Numbered from the stretch's first letter, positions 1 through 17,474 are shown. The stretch: 64,000 nt of DNA from Lenzites betulinus (GCA_022264855.1 JABYQU010000010.1:744001-808000); one strand, 5' to 3'. Translations and numbers: made by a program. Notes: generated from the letters alone by a model not told the origin.

Positions 1-1749
1 GGTTGCCCATTTGTTCGACGGAGATGGGGTTCTCCTTGAACGTCTCGTGGCGGAACGCAAGCTGGCCGAGCAGCTCGTGGGTGATCCTACGGCGACCGAT
101 AAAAGCGTGTATATGCATAATGTGAACGAGAAGCACTGACCAATTCACGACGGCCTTGGGGTCTCGACCACGCGATACCTCGTCGAAGTACGCAACAGCG
201 CCCCGTCCCAGCTCGCCATCGTAGCCAACTTCTCGTCCTGAGTCGACGTCCATGAGGACCTCAACGTCACGTTCGGACAGGCCCTGTTCCAGCAGACGGG
301 CGCGTGTGGCGTGTGGCAACTCGGGCATCCTTGCACGGATTGCATCGATGTAATCCTGTGTATCGCGAGATGAGCGCTCAACTGGGAGACATTTTTGCAG
401 AGATGTCGCGGACGGACCTTGTGGATGAGAAGTGGCGGTATATTGGGATCGGGCATATACCTGTAGTCAGGTGCATCCTCTTTGCTTCTTAGTGCGTATG
501 TCTCGGCCTTCTCTTCGTCGAACCCGCGTGTCTCCTGTGATACAGACAATCCACTATCTAGGAGTGCAATTTGTCGGAAGGCTTCACAGGCTATGCCAAG
601 GCTCCGTGTCAGACGCGCAACGTGCATACACCTATGTAGACATGACGCACTAATGGCTACCGTCATGTTCTTGACGCTATTCAGGTTCTTAATCTCACAA
701 CGGGTGCCAGGAGGCCCGCCTGGGCGGTTCACAGATACGTTGACGTCGCAGCGAAGCGAGCCCTGTAATGCGAGCGGTTCAGTTTACCCACCAATGTAAC
801 GAGCGTTCATCGTACCTGTTCCATATTGCCGTCGCTAGAGCCCACAGTCCGCAATAGCGCCTGCAGCATCCGCACGTAACTTGCTGCCTCCTCCGGCGAG
901 CTGCCGCAGGAGACGCCTTCCCTCAATGGACCGGACGGGCGACCGCAGCAAGAATGGAACTTACCGCATGTCAGGCTCCGAGACGATCTCCATAAGACCC
1001 GTCCCGGCACGGTTGAGGTCTATCGCCGTCATGCGGTTGCGGGGGAGGAAGGCGGACTTCCCTGTGTCCTGCAAGATGTAAAAGGTGCCGAGGCGGAGGG
1101 AGAAGATGTCCGGAGACTCACCTGTTCGAGTTGCACCTGCTTGATGCGGACGGCAATGCCATCCTTCTCCAGCTGCAGTTGACCGTTGCGAGCAATGGGT
1201 GCTATACTCAAGTCAGCTTCCTGCTCCTCCCGCAGCTGGACAGAGCGAACCATATTGCTGTGTGATTTGGTACCCCGAAGGAAGGTCCGCATAGAAGTAG
1301 TGTTTCCTATCGAACGCGGACCTGTTTTGAACTTCGGCATTCAGTGCTATCGCAGTTCTTACACCGAGCTCTACGCATTTGGGGTTCAGTCGCTGCAGCA
1401 AACACGCGTTTAGCTTGTCACCGAACGGTTAGGTGTTTAGGTGGACGCGTTACGGGTAAAGTGCCGGGAAACGCCGCGTCAAATGGAGACACATGGGTGT
1501 TGGACACAGTAGTGAGGTCAGACGTCAATGTCTCTGTGTACTTGTTAAGATACGTGGCTCACATATACGACATATATGCTCACCAGAGAACAGCTTCCGT
1601 TTCGACTTGATCTGCGCGTGCACCTCAATTCCTACCACTAGCTCCCAGCCGGGCCACCTGGGATCTTCTTTATAGTTTCTGGTTATGTGTGCATTACGAA
1701 ACTGGATAGTTTTGCGCGTCAGGAAGCGTGCCCTACCATAGGCGAGCAT
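1..1749 (-). CDS. PET112: GatB, mitochondrial Glu-tRNA(Gln) amidotransferase subunit B (3'-partial)
   Basis: Subunit B of the GatCAB/GatFAB amidotransferase, which converts Glu-tRNA(Gln) to Gln-tRNA(Gln) in mitochondria. Read on the minus strand, exons give the family landmarks in order: [13 protein letters not shown] near the N-terminus, [47 protein letters not shown], then [36 protein letters not shown], and [18 protein letters not shown]. These are joined by several short GT-AG introns. The chosen Met at 1749 begins a basic, hydroxylated stretch that looks like a mitochondrial presequence. An upstream in-frame Met at 1863 is also possible. The C-terminal tail domain runs off the left edge of the window. 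The gene is divergent from the first poly(A) polymerase. Identity is very secure; exact start is not. Confidence 0.93.
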
Positions 1750-1968
1750 ATGTGAGGAGTGGTACAAGTCGAATTCACTCCTCCGTCCTCGCGAGCCAGG
1801 AATAGTCAAGCGCCCAAACTGGCGCCCATAATACAACGGAGTCGGCAACTTCCGAGAGAACAAAGCCGGCGCCGAGGTCCGACTGCACGTCTCTCTTGTC
1901 TTCCACGACTACCTCTCCTCGGGGCTTGCACATCGCCCTCGCTAGCTTGTCCTGCGTATAAGTGCAGC
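1750..1968. promoter_or_regulatory. Divergent intergenic region between GatB and poly(A) polymerase copy A
   Basis: About 220 bases separate the chosen start codons of two divergently read genes, so both promoters and both 5' leaders must lie here or within the first exons. If GatB starts at its upstream in-frame Met (1863), the gap shrinks to about 105 bases. I see no clear TATA box. The call is from gene layout only. Confidence 0.45.
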
Positions 1969-4518
<2,550 letters not shown>

Positions 4519-5046
4519 CCTGCTTCGTTGCTCTCAGATGTCATTGATTATCGTGCCGGACATCTTATGCTTCATCTGTCGCCAGCCCATTCCCAGCAGT
4601 ACGTCTACATTATTCCCTCGCGCCACACTCACCTAGCCATATGTAAACTTCTCCAACTTCCGAGGTATCTGCTGGGTCAGGGCGATCATTCGGGTTCTCG
4701 AGATACTCCTACTGTAGTGTTCCATTCTAGTTTACGTTCCACACAAGACTCCTGTATACTAGCGCATCAATGATCAGATATTCCAACATGCCGTCTTTGT
4801 CTGGATGAGACACCAAGAATGCAAGTTCGAGATAATAAACGGTTGGATGTGGTAGACAAAAGAACGGGCGGAGTGGGAGGACTGGTGACGTCGGGCAGGC
4901 GGCGTAATGTCGACTCGGGAGATGCCGACGGTCCTCCGCGCTGAGGGACGTGCTCCGAGGTTCCGGTCAGAGTTTGTCAGTCCACCAACACCCTTGCCCC
5001 ATCCCCCGCACTTCTCCCCGCCATTCCGTCTGCTGTTCCTCTTATA
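4519..5046. other. Spacer between the two poly(A) polymerase copies
   Basis: About 530 bases hold the 3' end of copy A and the promoter and leader of copy B. I see no additional gene. The sequence does not look like an obvious copy of the region upstream of copy A, so the duplication does not visibly include a shared promoter block. Confidence 0.5.
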
Positions 5047-7845
<2,799 letters not shown>

Positions 7846-8612
7846 CGCGAAACCAATCGTGCGAGGACGCCAACAGCATGCCCCAAATCTGGACCGCTTC
7901 AACTGCGCTACCCTTGAGAAGACCCCGAGCCTTTGTCTGCTCGTACGATATTGTGGACGTCTGCCAAACTTCGGATCGTTTCGTTCGCCTGCCACCATTG
8001 GTCATTTCAGGTAACCGCTTCTGCCTCAGAGGGTTTTAGACTGGGGGGATGCAGTCCTCCGTGTTCTCCTTGAGCATTCCTCGTATACGACCGCCTGCCT
8101 AGTTCTGTCTTCCATTGTGATATCTTTCGTTGAGTCCGCACCTACACTTGTATTTTCAACTTGTCGAGTAGACTAGCAACAATGTATTGTACCTTGACGC
8201 ATGTGTGTCGCCTCTTCCCTGTGCGGGTGTCTTCCGTGTCTTCTGAGTGAATATACATGCAAGTTCTAAGCTCTAAACCGTGAACGTTCCTCAGCACCAC
8301 CAAGTCAGATCGACGGCGTAAGCAATATAATATTGCCGAATTTGATACAACGATCGCAATGCCGAACGTATGGGCGCCTACTGCAGCATAGTCTTGGACT
8401 CTGCCGACCTCGACGCCGCCGCCCAGCCAGGGACGGCCTCGCGTTTGCCTCGCTATCTCCACCTCCAGTCGCTCCTTTTCTCTCCACCCTCGTTTGGATC
8501 AGGTCCTCTCTGCCTCCGCGAAGCGTCCAAGGTCGCCTCCGAGTTCCGCAAAGCGGTTACGTGCTTTGTTACGAACTCTCGACGGCTCGCTTCCTGGACG
8601 GCTATCATCCAA
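7846..8612. other. Intergenic region, no supported gene
   Basis: About 770 bases between poly(A) polymerase copy B and the beta-helix protein, both on the plus strand. It must contain the terminator of the former and promoter of the latter. Longer open frames crossing 8330-8612 exist, but the secretion signal of the next gene starts at 8613, so I treat them as leader. No repeat or RNA gene seen. Confidence 0.5.
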
Positions 8613-10416
8613 ATGCTCACTCTGTTACCCTTCTCGGCGGTCATTTCTCTGGTTTCAGTCGTGCAAGGCTCGTTGGAGAAGCGCAGAATTGCGTTCCATC
8701 ACCGGAGAGCGGTCTATGGTCTTCCCGATTTCTCAGAGTGAGCATCTCTGCCAAATAGTAGCGTCAGGTCTGTCAACTAAACTGCTTTTCTACAGACATC
8801 TGTCCGGAATACATGCGCGCGCTGACTGTGAACCGGCGGACCCGTTGAACACGCTCACCGACCGCCTGAATACCCTTCTTAATTCCTCCGGTGCCGGATA
8901 TGTCCTTCCATTATGCCCGGGCGTGCAATACTTCATCGAGGCTCCCATCCTGTTTGCCGCCCAAGACCAGGAAATCAGCACGACTGGATACCCCACAGAC
9001 GACACCCGCGCCACCCTCGTAGTTAACGGCCCCGTATCCAATGGCCAGGGGCACACCACCGCAGTGGATGGCACCTGTCAGGATTGCACTGGGGTAAAGC
9101 TGCGTAACATCCAGGTCCGCAGAGTTGCAATCTTTCGTGGAGGCGAACTCACCTAACTTTCTGCTTTATCTCGTGTTTAGATTAATGGCACGCGCGCAGG
9201 GGCAGCGCCCACGAACGGCGGCGCAAACATCGAAATGGGAGGCTCGAACTCTAACCAGCTGATCGAATACGTCCATTCGTTTGACCCGCGCAGCTGGTCG
9301 TGTCTGCACATTGCCGAAGGCGCGTTCACATGCAACAATGTCACGGTCCAGAACAACGATATTGGCCCCTGCGGATCCGACGCGTTCCAGCAGTGGGCGG
9401 ACGGAATTAGCGTCAGCTGCCAGAACAGCCTTGTGCGCAACAACATGATCAACAATCCAACCGTAAGTGTGGGTTCAAACCTCCGAGCAGCTTTGTTTCT
9501 CATGTCTGTGTAGGATGGAGGAATCGTGCTCTTTGGCGCACCCGGCACGCTGGTGGAAAATAACACCATATGGGTCGAGAATGTACGCTTTGTTCGGACT
9601 TCAGGTCATCACAGGACTAAACAATTTTCTATCAGATGACGCTCCTCGGTGGTGTCAATATGGTCGATTACGACCCCTGGAATGGGAACTACACAAACAC
9701 TGTCGTGCGCAATAACGTCATTCGCGGTGGTTTCGCAACGGAACCCGCCGAGGGAGCCGAGACCAAAGGTGTCAATGACGAGGATGCAATCATCAAGTAA
9801 GGGCATGTCCGTCTTGTCTTTCGAGCACATTCTAATTCGCAATAGGATCGGTATTGCCATCGGGCCTCGTACCTGGTTCGGAGACCGGTATTTCAACAAC
9901 GTCAGCCAGTCGGGAACGGTTCTGAATAACCAACTCACGGGCGCGTTCGGGTACGGCATAGCGATCTCGTCGGCCACAAATTTTACGGTGCAAGGAAACG
10001 TGTTGGTCGGCAACACATCCTTCATCGGCTCGAATGGCCCGAACTGTAGTTCTACGGATGTCACCCCCACTCCGGCGGCGTTCGTCCAGGATGAGACCAC
10101 GGTGCAGTCCTCAAGCATCCAGGACGGCTTCCAGCAAATTCCTGACGGCGACAGCCTGACGTGTATCATGCCGCCGGATGGCGGCGACTACTGGCCGTTT
10201 GGCGGTAACCCATCCTCAACCTCGGGTGGCACTACCTCCACTTCGCCGTCAGACCCGACCGCTACGGGCTCCGACTCTAACGGCGGTCTATCTGGTGGCG
10301 CGAAGGCTGGCATCGCGATCGGGGTCATCTTGGGGGTGGCCGCCCTCGCCGTCGTCACATACTACGTACGCAACTGGGCCGTCAAACGATCTCGGGCGTC
10401 GCCTCCTCGCTATTAA
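8613..10416 (+). CDS. Secreted pectin-lyase-fold (right-handed beta-helix) protein with C-terminal membrane anchor
   Basis: Start chosen at 8613 because MLTLLPFSAVISLVSVVQG is a clean signal peptide; the first intron (donor after 8737, acceptor before about 8797) joins it in phase to HLSGIHARADCEPADPL. The body has repeated short beta-strand turns typical of parallel beta-helix proteins: NNVTVQNNDIGPCGSDAF, WADGISVSCQNSLVRNN, GTLVENNTIWVEN, NTVVRNNVIRGG, SGTVLNNQLTGAFGYGIAI, TNFTVQGNVLVGN. Many N-glycosylation sequons and cysteines are present. A Ser/Thr/Gly/Pro linker follows, then a single hydrophobic helix (GIAIGVILGVAALAVVTYYV) and a short basic tail. This makes it a likely type I membrane or cell-surface protein rather than a free enzyme. 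Polysaccharide lyase or hydrolase activity is possible but I cannot point to catalytic residues. About five short introns. Confidence 0.82.
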
Positions 10417-12537
10417 CCGGGATTTGGCGGCATGGACATGGGACACGCGACGCACGGCACGGTGTCCTTCGATCTTGTTTTACATTATGACACTCTATCC
10501 CGCTCTGTTCCACTACTAGACTCTTCTAGACAGCTAACATCCTAGCTCAGTTACAGACTGATAGTGTAGCAGTCCCCTGTTCCCCTTATACCTACCGTGT
10601 CAACGTTGCTAGAGTTGTACGTCTATTGCGCAGACTATTTGATACATTACCTTCTGTACATGTCGCTTACATAGAGATATCGAACGAAGCCAATTTGTGG
10701 CTTCTTCACAGCACGTTTCTACGGGACGTCGCAGTCTTCACTGTCCCCGAAAGTTGTACGCCGGTCCGTGTATCGCGCGGCTGGGCGGTAGGCATCTTGT
10801 GCGACTATCACGAAGCGCTCTCGTCCTATAATTTATCTGAATGCGAGCACAGTCATGACAATGTAGGTGTGCATTCCCAGACTACCATGGGGTGCTGGGC
10901 ACGAGTCCGGTACCTATGCATTATCCACAGCGCCCGGTCATAGTCCCGTACCTGCGCAGAGGTAACGCGCGCCTTGCTACTAAACGTTCGACAGCGAAGT
11001 CGCTTCGGTGGTGGTTGTCCAGGATCTTGGACGTTTCGCCACTATCTGGCGCTCCGTCGCCACTCGGACGCTGTCCACCCTCGACGCTGGTGGTAGACTC
11101 CACGGCGAAGCAGCAGGAAGCCCTCTCCGGCGTCAGAAGCGCAAGCTCGGGGCCTAACTCAAGTGAGGATGCTATCCAGCTATATTGAGCGCTGCATAAT
11201 TGCAGGCGTGGGTGGATCGTTGTTTGCCTTCGAGCTCTAGTGCGCGGGATCGCGTAAGATCCGGGGCCTATCAGGGCTCCTCTCTGCGATTGAACTCGGG
11301 CTGTGTTCGCTCGGCATGTCCGAGGCCTCTGCGGTCACCGTTTGCGCGGGCCCGACCGTGGTGATTGGCCGAAGCGCGGGGAGGGGAACCGCTGGGAAGC
11401 TGCTTCATTATCTCCCGGGACGCGCTGTGGACGCATGCGGCGACCACACGGCCGCCCGAGAAGACGACGAGAAGCTGGGGCGCGGTTTCCAAACCGCGCG
11501 GCGTGGGCCGGTCATTTCCCGACGCCCGAGGCTGCGATAGCGCCAAGCGGCGCGACGGGGATATCTGCTAGAACCGCCTTGCAGGAACGGGCCATCCCAG
11601 TCCACTGGGCCGCGGCGGTGAGTGCCGTCGTACATTGTTTGGACCTCATCACAATCAGTCGAATGCGCTCATGGGAGTCTGTAGCGGGAGAACGCGCCAG
11701 CCAGTAGGTTCTGTCAGCTACGGTGATGGGGGAGGCGACGAAGTACACCCACAGCATCGCCCCCGGCATAACTCGTGTTACAGGCCTCCCAAGTTGGTGC
11801 ACTGTGTCGCCATGTGCTCCCGAGCAGAGCGCACACCTCACCGCTGCGACAGGCTTGACCCATACTTAGCAAGAAGGTTGAACTGACAGGCAAACCCCGC
11901 TCCTTCCGCGCTGCGTTCAGCACCCTGCCGAGAAGAGGGGAGCGCACAGCCTCAGCCATCTGGGATATCCCATAGAATGGGTTCCCAGGCTTTCGTCAGG
12001 TCCAAAGCTTGCGCAAGGGCCATCGCCGTGTGTGAGGGCAGCGCAGTGGTGAGTACCTGGTTCTGCAATTGATCAATGGAAGGTGGTCCTGGACGCGCAA
12101 CACCGAGTCGTAGCAAACTTTCCCTAATGAAATGCTCTAGACCACGTGCAACCCTGCGATCACGTCAGTCAGCGGGATGCACACTGGCAATGGTAAGAAT
12201 GGACGAATTGCGTTGGAGGGATGCCACGAACACCGCGTTTCGCATGAGCGCAGGAGGCCGGGGCCACACGGATTTTCAACTCGCCTACGTGGACGTCGTG
12301 AACACCGCTAGCATGCGAATGCGTTCTGATTGAGGTAGAGTGGATTCTGAGCTGATAGAAATCCGTGAGCACCTAAGGCACAACGCGGTGGGTGGTTTTC
12401 CATTTCACGGAGACGCATGACATACACGGGAAGCTGTGCCGTAGCTGTCAGACTTAGTGTGTACACTTGCGTAAAAATAAGGCTCGCTCACCTACGACAA
12501 AATGGCAGGCATTAGAACTCCGCCTCGCCGACTCACG
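10417..12537. other. 2.1-kb region without a secure gene
   Basis: Between the beta-helix gene and the 3' end of the IST3 gene. Frames on both strands stay open for 60-130 codons without recognisable domains, as expected by chance at this GC content. One minus-strand stretch (listed separately, 11952-12153) reads more like a real exon. I see no transposon ends, long repeats or RNA genes. Confidence 0.4.
11952..12153 (-). other. Possible terminal exon of an unrecognised minus-strand gene or relic
   Basis: Preceded by a good acceptor (GACTGACGTGATCGCAG, with a CTGAC branch-like motif), a 66-codon frame reads RVARGLEHFIRESLLRLGV, a Pro-rich turn, then LPSHTAMALAQALDLTKAW and a stop. Composition is balanced, with an amphipathic helical look unlike the Arg/Pro-rich shadow frames nearby. 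Upstream, a frame starting MRLREMENHPPR runs into a stop before any usable donor, so I could not assemble a full gene. It may be a decayed gene or a chance frame. I do not recognise the protein. Confidence 0.22.
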
Positions 12538-13749
12538 TCAGTCGTACCCCCTTCGCGTCCTCGGAGCAGGACTATCGTCATGACGGGCCCTCCGACGGTC
12601 GGAGCCCTCGAGACGCACGTCGCGTTTGCGGTCGTCATACGGCCTTGAACGGGGGGAATGGTGAACTGTCATGGGGCTATGGGAGCGTTTGGGTGGTGTC
12701 CGGCTGCGGTACCGTCTGGGTGGTGAGCGGTCGCGAGAGCCGCTCCGCCTCGGAGGAGAGTGACGACCCTGACGGCCTTCGTCGTTTGGCTTGCGAACCG
12801 GGGTTGTGCTGCGGGACCTCCGGAGCGATGTGCTTCTCCTACTTCGCCCAGGAGAGCCTAGTCCACCTCCAAGCGAGTTCAGCAGTTCTTCCGCCGCCTT
12901 CATCCCCGCTGATTTTGTCTTCTCTTTGCGGAGTCGTTTACGTTCTTTTCTCGCTTGCCGCTCTTCCGGAGTCTCGTCCTTGTGCTTACCCTTGCCCTTC
13001 GATTTCTTTCCCTTCTTCGCGGCTTTCTCCTCCTTCCGTTTCGCTACCAGATAGTCTCGCATGGGGTCCTCGGGGTCGATTTCTGGCCCAGAATCGCCCG
13101 AGGATTCGGAGACTTCTTGTTGCTCGTCTGCGATGACGAGTCTATATTACAGAAATTGGTATCAGAAGAATGGAAGCACGGACCTATGATCATGGTGGGC
13201 TTGGCATTCAGGCTCTGTTCCTCACGGTCGAGCAGCTCCCCGTCCTCGCCCTTCTCCTTCGGCTGTCTATAGCTCTTTACGTGGTCGACACGGAGGGTCC
13301 TGTCTAGGACCTTGGCTCCGTTCAGATTGTCTACCGCCAGAACAGTCGAGCGTTGATCCTCGTACATTACGAAGGCGAAGCCTTTCTGTTTGCCGGTCTC
13401 CTTGTCGCGGGGCATGTTTACATCCATGATTTCGCCATACCTACTTTGCTCAGTATATACCATGCAGAGGAATGGCATCACGTACTGTGAAAAGATGGTG
13501 ACCACGTCTCCCTCCGTCAAATCCCTATGCAGCCCTCCGACAAATATGTAGGCAGAATCTACGTGGTTTTTAGCACCCAGCGGGACACAACAAGACGCGC
13601 GTAAACGTACCCTTGTAGTCATCGTGCCATGAGCCTTTTATATCGAGGTCTAGCTCGCGTTCGTTGATCTTATTGATCTCCTTAACTACACTATGCAGAC
13701 ATAGTCAGCACTGTAAGTCCTGGAAGTTCAAGAGGAGTACTCACTTCAT
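12538..13749 (-). CDS. IST3: IST3/RBMX2-type RRM protein of the RES/spliceosome complex
   Basis: RNA-binding protein of the U2 snRNP-associated RES complex (yeast Ist3/Snu17, human RBMX2), required for pre-mRNA splicing and retention. Minus-strand exons give MK, then VVKEINKINERELDLDI ending GSWHDDYK, then DSAYIFVGGLHRDLTEGDV (RNP2 is YIFVGGL), then YGEIMDVNMPRDKETGKQ and KGFAFVMYEDQRS (RNP1), NGAKVLDRTLRVDHV, and an acidic linker. This N-terminal motif preceding the RRM is diagnostic of the family. The C-terminal exon codes for a long basic then Arg/Ser-rich tail (RSRRSTSLRRSRSTTP and further SP/RS pairs), longer than the yeast protein and like the metazoan form. Start at 13749 sits immediately before a GTGAGT donor. 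It is divergent from eIF3d. Confidence 0.92.
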
Positions 13750-13877
13750 GGTGGCTGCAGTCTGAGAACGTGCGCGTCTAGTACGCGTCGCCGGCGTCTG
13801 AATTAGACTGGAATGCTACACCAGGCGCTTACGAAATTTTGGCATCTGGTCTGTACGCTCATCGACTCAGTTCCAAA
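13750..13877. promoter_or_regulatory. 128-base bidirectional promoter, IST3 / eIF3d
   Basis: Only 128 bases separate the start codons of two divergent housekeeping genes, so transcription of both must start from this segment or overlap. I see no TATA box. Inferred from layout. Confidence 0.55.
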
Positions 13878-16230
13878 ATGTCTTCGTTCTCTCTCCCCCA
13901 GATCAACGACAACCCAGAGGGCGGATGGGGCCCTTCGACCTCGAACCTACCCTCCCAATTTAAATTCAGGGACATTCCTTACGCCCCATACTCAAAATCG
14001 GACAAGCTTGGTCGTTTCGCCGATTGGAACGACCTTACTGGAGACAACCGCCCGACTAACATCGGCCTTTCTGCGCAGGCCAATGCTCGCTCCGGAGGAC
14101 AGGGACGAGGCAGGCGCGATGGCCAACAGGCTTTCGGAAGCGGTACCGCAAGCGCATTTGCATACTTCCACGCGGAGGACGAGTCTAGTTTCTCTCTTGT
14201 GGACAACAAGGCTGGTGCCGCTCGTCGTGGTGGGCCTATGACCCGCGGGCGGGGTGCGGGGCGGGGCGGAAACAACTACAACCGAGGTGGCGGCGGCCAG
14301 AGGGGCGGCCGAGGCGGCTTCAACAGTGGACGCGGCGGTGCCAATGCTCAGCGTGGCGCAAGGAGAGGATGGAGAGACTGGGAGAAGGTGCGCCATAAAT
14401 TCCCTCATCCATAGTAGATCTTAGACTCACGGATATCTCAGAACGGCCGCACGCGCGAGTCCTCTGTGGCGATCTCACCGGACTGGGCAATGCTGGAAGA
14501 AGTTGAATTCCATCGCCTGGCCAAACTGCGTCTGGAGGTGGACGAACCGGAGGATCTGTGAGCCCACAAATGCAGCCTCATCCGCGACGATTACTAAATG
14601 GTTTTTTCAGTGATACGTACGGCCGTGTGTTCCCGTACGACAAGACTTACGATCGTATCACGACCAAGTCGGAGAAGCCCCTTCAATTGCTCGACCGTAT
14701 CAAGTACAACCCCACAACGTCAGACGATCCGGTCATTCAGGATGTGTGTATTCCAGCGCCGAATTTCGGTGACCCCATTCTCGAGCTTACGCCCAACTTC
14801 AGCTCGCCTCCAAAGACACCGCGACGATCTTCACAACGGACGTCATCCTCAGTGTCCTCATGTGCGCGCCCCGATCGGTGTACCCATGGGATATTGTCGT
14901 CGTACGTGAGGGCAACAAGCTGTTCTTTGACAAACGTGACGGCGGTCCTTTCGACACTGTCACCGTCAACGAGAACGCGGCGGACCCACCGCAAGATCCT
15001 ACCGCCACGAACCCGAACAATCCTAATGAGAAGGTTGTCGTACCCGAAACCCCTACCATCAATACTGCGACTTCGCTCTCTCTGGAGGCTACTTACATTA
15101 ACCAGAACTTCATGTTCCAAACGGTCACTGAGACGCCTCCTCCGCCGTCTGTCGAATTTTCAAAACCCAACCCCTTCTACGGCCCTGATGAGACTGAGCC
15201 TCTCGCTTCTTGCGGCTACCGCTACCGTGTATTCGATCTGGGAATCACTGAGGACGAGGACATCAAGATTTGTGTCCGCACAGAAGTTGATGCATACACT
15301 CCTGGTCTGGGCAACCCCGCCGCGGGCCATGGTCTTGTTACCGTTCGTGCGCTGAACGAGTTCGACCCGCGGGCTCTCGGTGCCGGGGGTGCGTCTGACT
15401 GGCGTACCAAGCTCGATTCTCAGCGTGGTGCTGTCATGGCCACCGAGATGAAGAACAACAGCTGCAAGCTCGCTAAGTGGACGGTGCAGAGTGTCATTGC
15501 TGGCGCCGACTTACTCAAAATTGGGTACGTATGCCGTTCCGTTAGGGCGTGTTCGTCTTCCGTGCGGCCCGCTGACAATGCTTTGTATTGCAGTTTCATT
15601 TCTCGCGTAAATCCGCGCGACAACACCCGTCATGTAATCCTCAGCACGACATCCACGCGCCCGGTAGAATTCGCTGCGCAGCTCAATGTCTCGCTCGCGA
15701 ACGGCTGGGGTATCGTTCGGACCGTGGCTGACATGTGCATGAAACAGCCTGAGGGCAAGTACGTCCTAGTGAAGGACCCAAACAAGGTACGTGTATCATC
15801 TTTTTTTGAACTTGGCGGAGATGGGCAGTCTCTTCCGGCCCTCAGAACTGCACATGCCATCACCAGGATAGCTGGTGGTCACGTCAGCTCATCATCGTCG
15901 CCGTCGGCGGTCGCACTCGCCTGGTGTAACAGGGCGTCAACCGAGCGGTTGTCTGGACCGCGCGCATCAGCCCTGGTATTTCATACAACCTTTCTTGGAC
16001 ATGGTCAATGAGGGGCGAGCATAGCCAGATCTGCAGGTCCAGGTTGCCCAAATTTGCGGCCTCCTGGCATCAGTGTCCCTATGCTTGCGTGTGGAATCAA
16101 TTGAATCTGGCGCTTACATGGTGTTCTTTCATAGCCGGTCCTGCGCCTGTATGCCGTGCCTGCCAATGCGTTCGCGGTTGACGAAGAGGATGAAGAGGGA
16201 TTCGATGGTGAAGATGGTGACGCTGTGTAA
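13878..16230 (+). CDS. eIF3d: Translation initiation factor eIF3 subunit D
   Basis: Cap-binding-capable subunit of eIF3 (fission yeast Moe1). Start [20 protein letters not shown] matches the family N-terminus with its [18 protein letters not shown] motif. An RGG-rich segment ([17 protein letters not shown]) follows, as in other eIF3d proteins. Further landmarks are [104 protein letters not shown] and [14 protein letters not shown]. The last exon (16135-16230) encodes [13 protein letters not shown] and an acidic tail ending GEDGDAV. The intron before it (15787-16134) is 348 bases, far longer than the other introns here. Identity very secure. Confidence 0.95.
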
Positions 16231-17474
16231 CGCTCTCTCTTGTTGTCCTTGTATGCTGAAACCATGGCTGTATCTCTACATACGAGAATTCTTCGTGTCA
16301 TGTGTACAAATGAGCTGTGTATTCTTGAAACACTTGCAGCAGCTGCTCGAATTATCTCGAATGTGGCGCAGTTGTTCATGCTCCTTCAAACTCAGTCCGA
16401 GCGACGCAATTTGTCTTTGAATTTCGAACGAAACGTGCGCCGGCGGTTAGGGTCCTTGTTTTCGCTCAGTCCTGGGCGGCGCGGAGGACCGTATGTCGGG
16501 ACTCAGCGAGCTCTCAGCTGACTGCTGGACGAATACGTTTGTCGCGCTGATATCGGCTAACAGCCTCTAGGCAGGAGCGCGCGATGACCACCGGGGAGAT
16601 GACCATTCCAGGCACTCGGGCACAGGACTACTAAGATGACCTTGCTTGCTCAGGATGCGATCCTCGCGGCGGCGCGACCCGACGCCGCCCACAAGCGAGG
16701 CTTCTATCCCCAGTCCGGGCTCCCAGACAATGATTCAGTCGTGATCACGTCTATCGACCACAGGGCGGCAGAGGGCGGCTCGCGATTTGATGGGACCATG
16801 CATTGGCTCAGTGCAGTATAGCGCTAGCGGAGGGTCAATGTCATTGTGAGCACGCGCTTACCACCCTCCCCGACCCCCTCCCGCGACCAGGCTTCTGATC
16901 CCAACAGGTCTCAGCTCCGGGAAAGCGCACGCCTCGGCGGAAAGCAGCAAATACCGCGCATGCAGTAGGAGATAGTCCGGAGTGTCGTGCGTGATCCGTC
17001 GGTTAACAGGCTTGTACGGACAGAGACTCCGAAGCATTGGATAGGCACTAAGGCTCTTAGGGATTACGAGTGGAAATGCCCGCATGTTCTCATGCAGACA
17101 TGAACACACCTAGACCAGGTGGTGCTGACAGACCTGTTGTGCCACCGGCTGGCGCCCTCTTCCCGATCCGAGCTCGTTGTGGCGCAATGATCTCAAACGA
17201 CAGACCAGTATACCGCAGGGTGCCACCCAGGGGTACCCTGCGTGTACGCGCAATAGAACACGTTCGTGCGGGCGCACCAACGGCGGGCGGGCGGAGGAAG
17301 ATACATTGATAGACTCACACCGACGCGTATACCCAGTATAGCACTTCCAACCCATCACGCGCGCCTCCAGGCCTCCCGCGCGCGAGCGATCTGCGCTCGA
17401 CGCGTCCCGCTCCCACCGCGCCCGCGTGCATTGCTCCACAGGCGAGGCCCCTAGGGGCGAGTAGCCGAGCGAAG
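16231..17474. other. Convergent intergenic region, no supported gene
   Basis: About 1.2 kb between the 3' ends of eIF3d and the Dsc2-like gene. Short open frames occur on both strands (a 61-codon plus frame at 16636-16821; minus frames between 17440 and 16860). They overlap each other and carry no recognisable domain. Nothing firm can be annotated. Confidence 0.4.

Noticed and set aside
16636..16821. Plus frame MTLLAQDAILAAARPDAAHK in the eIF3d 3' region
   Set aside because: Only 61 codons, no domain, and opposite-strand frames look as good.
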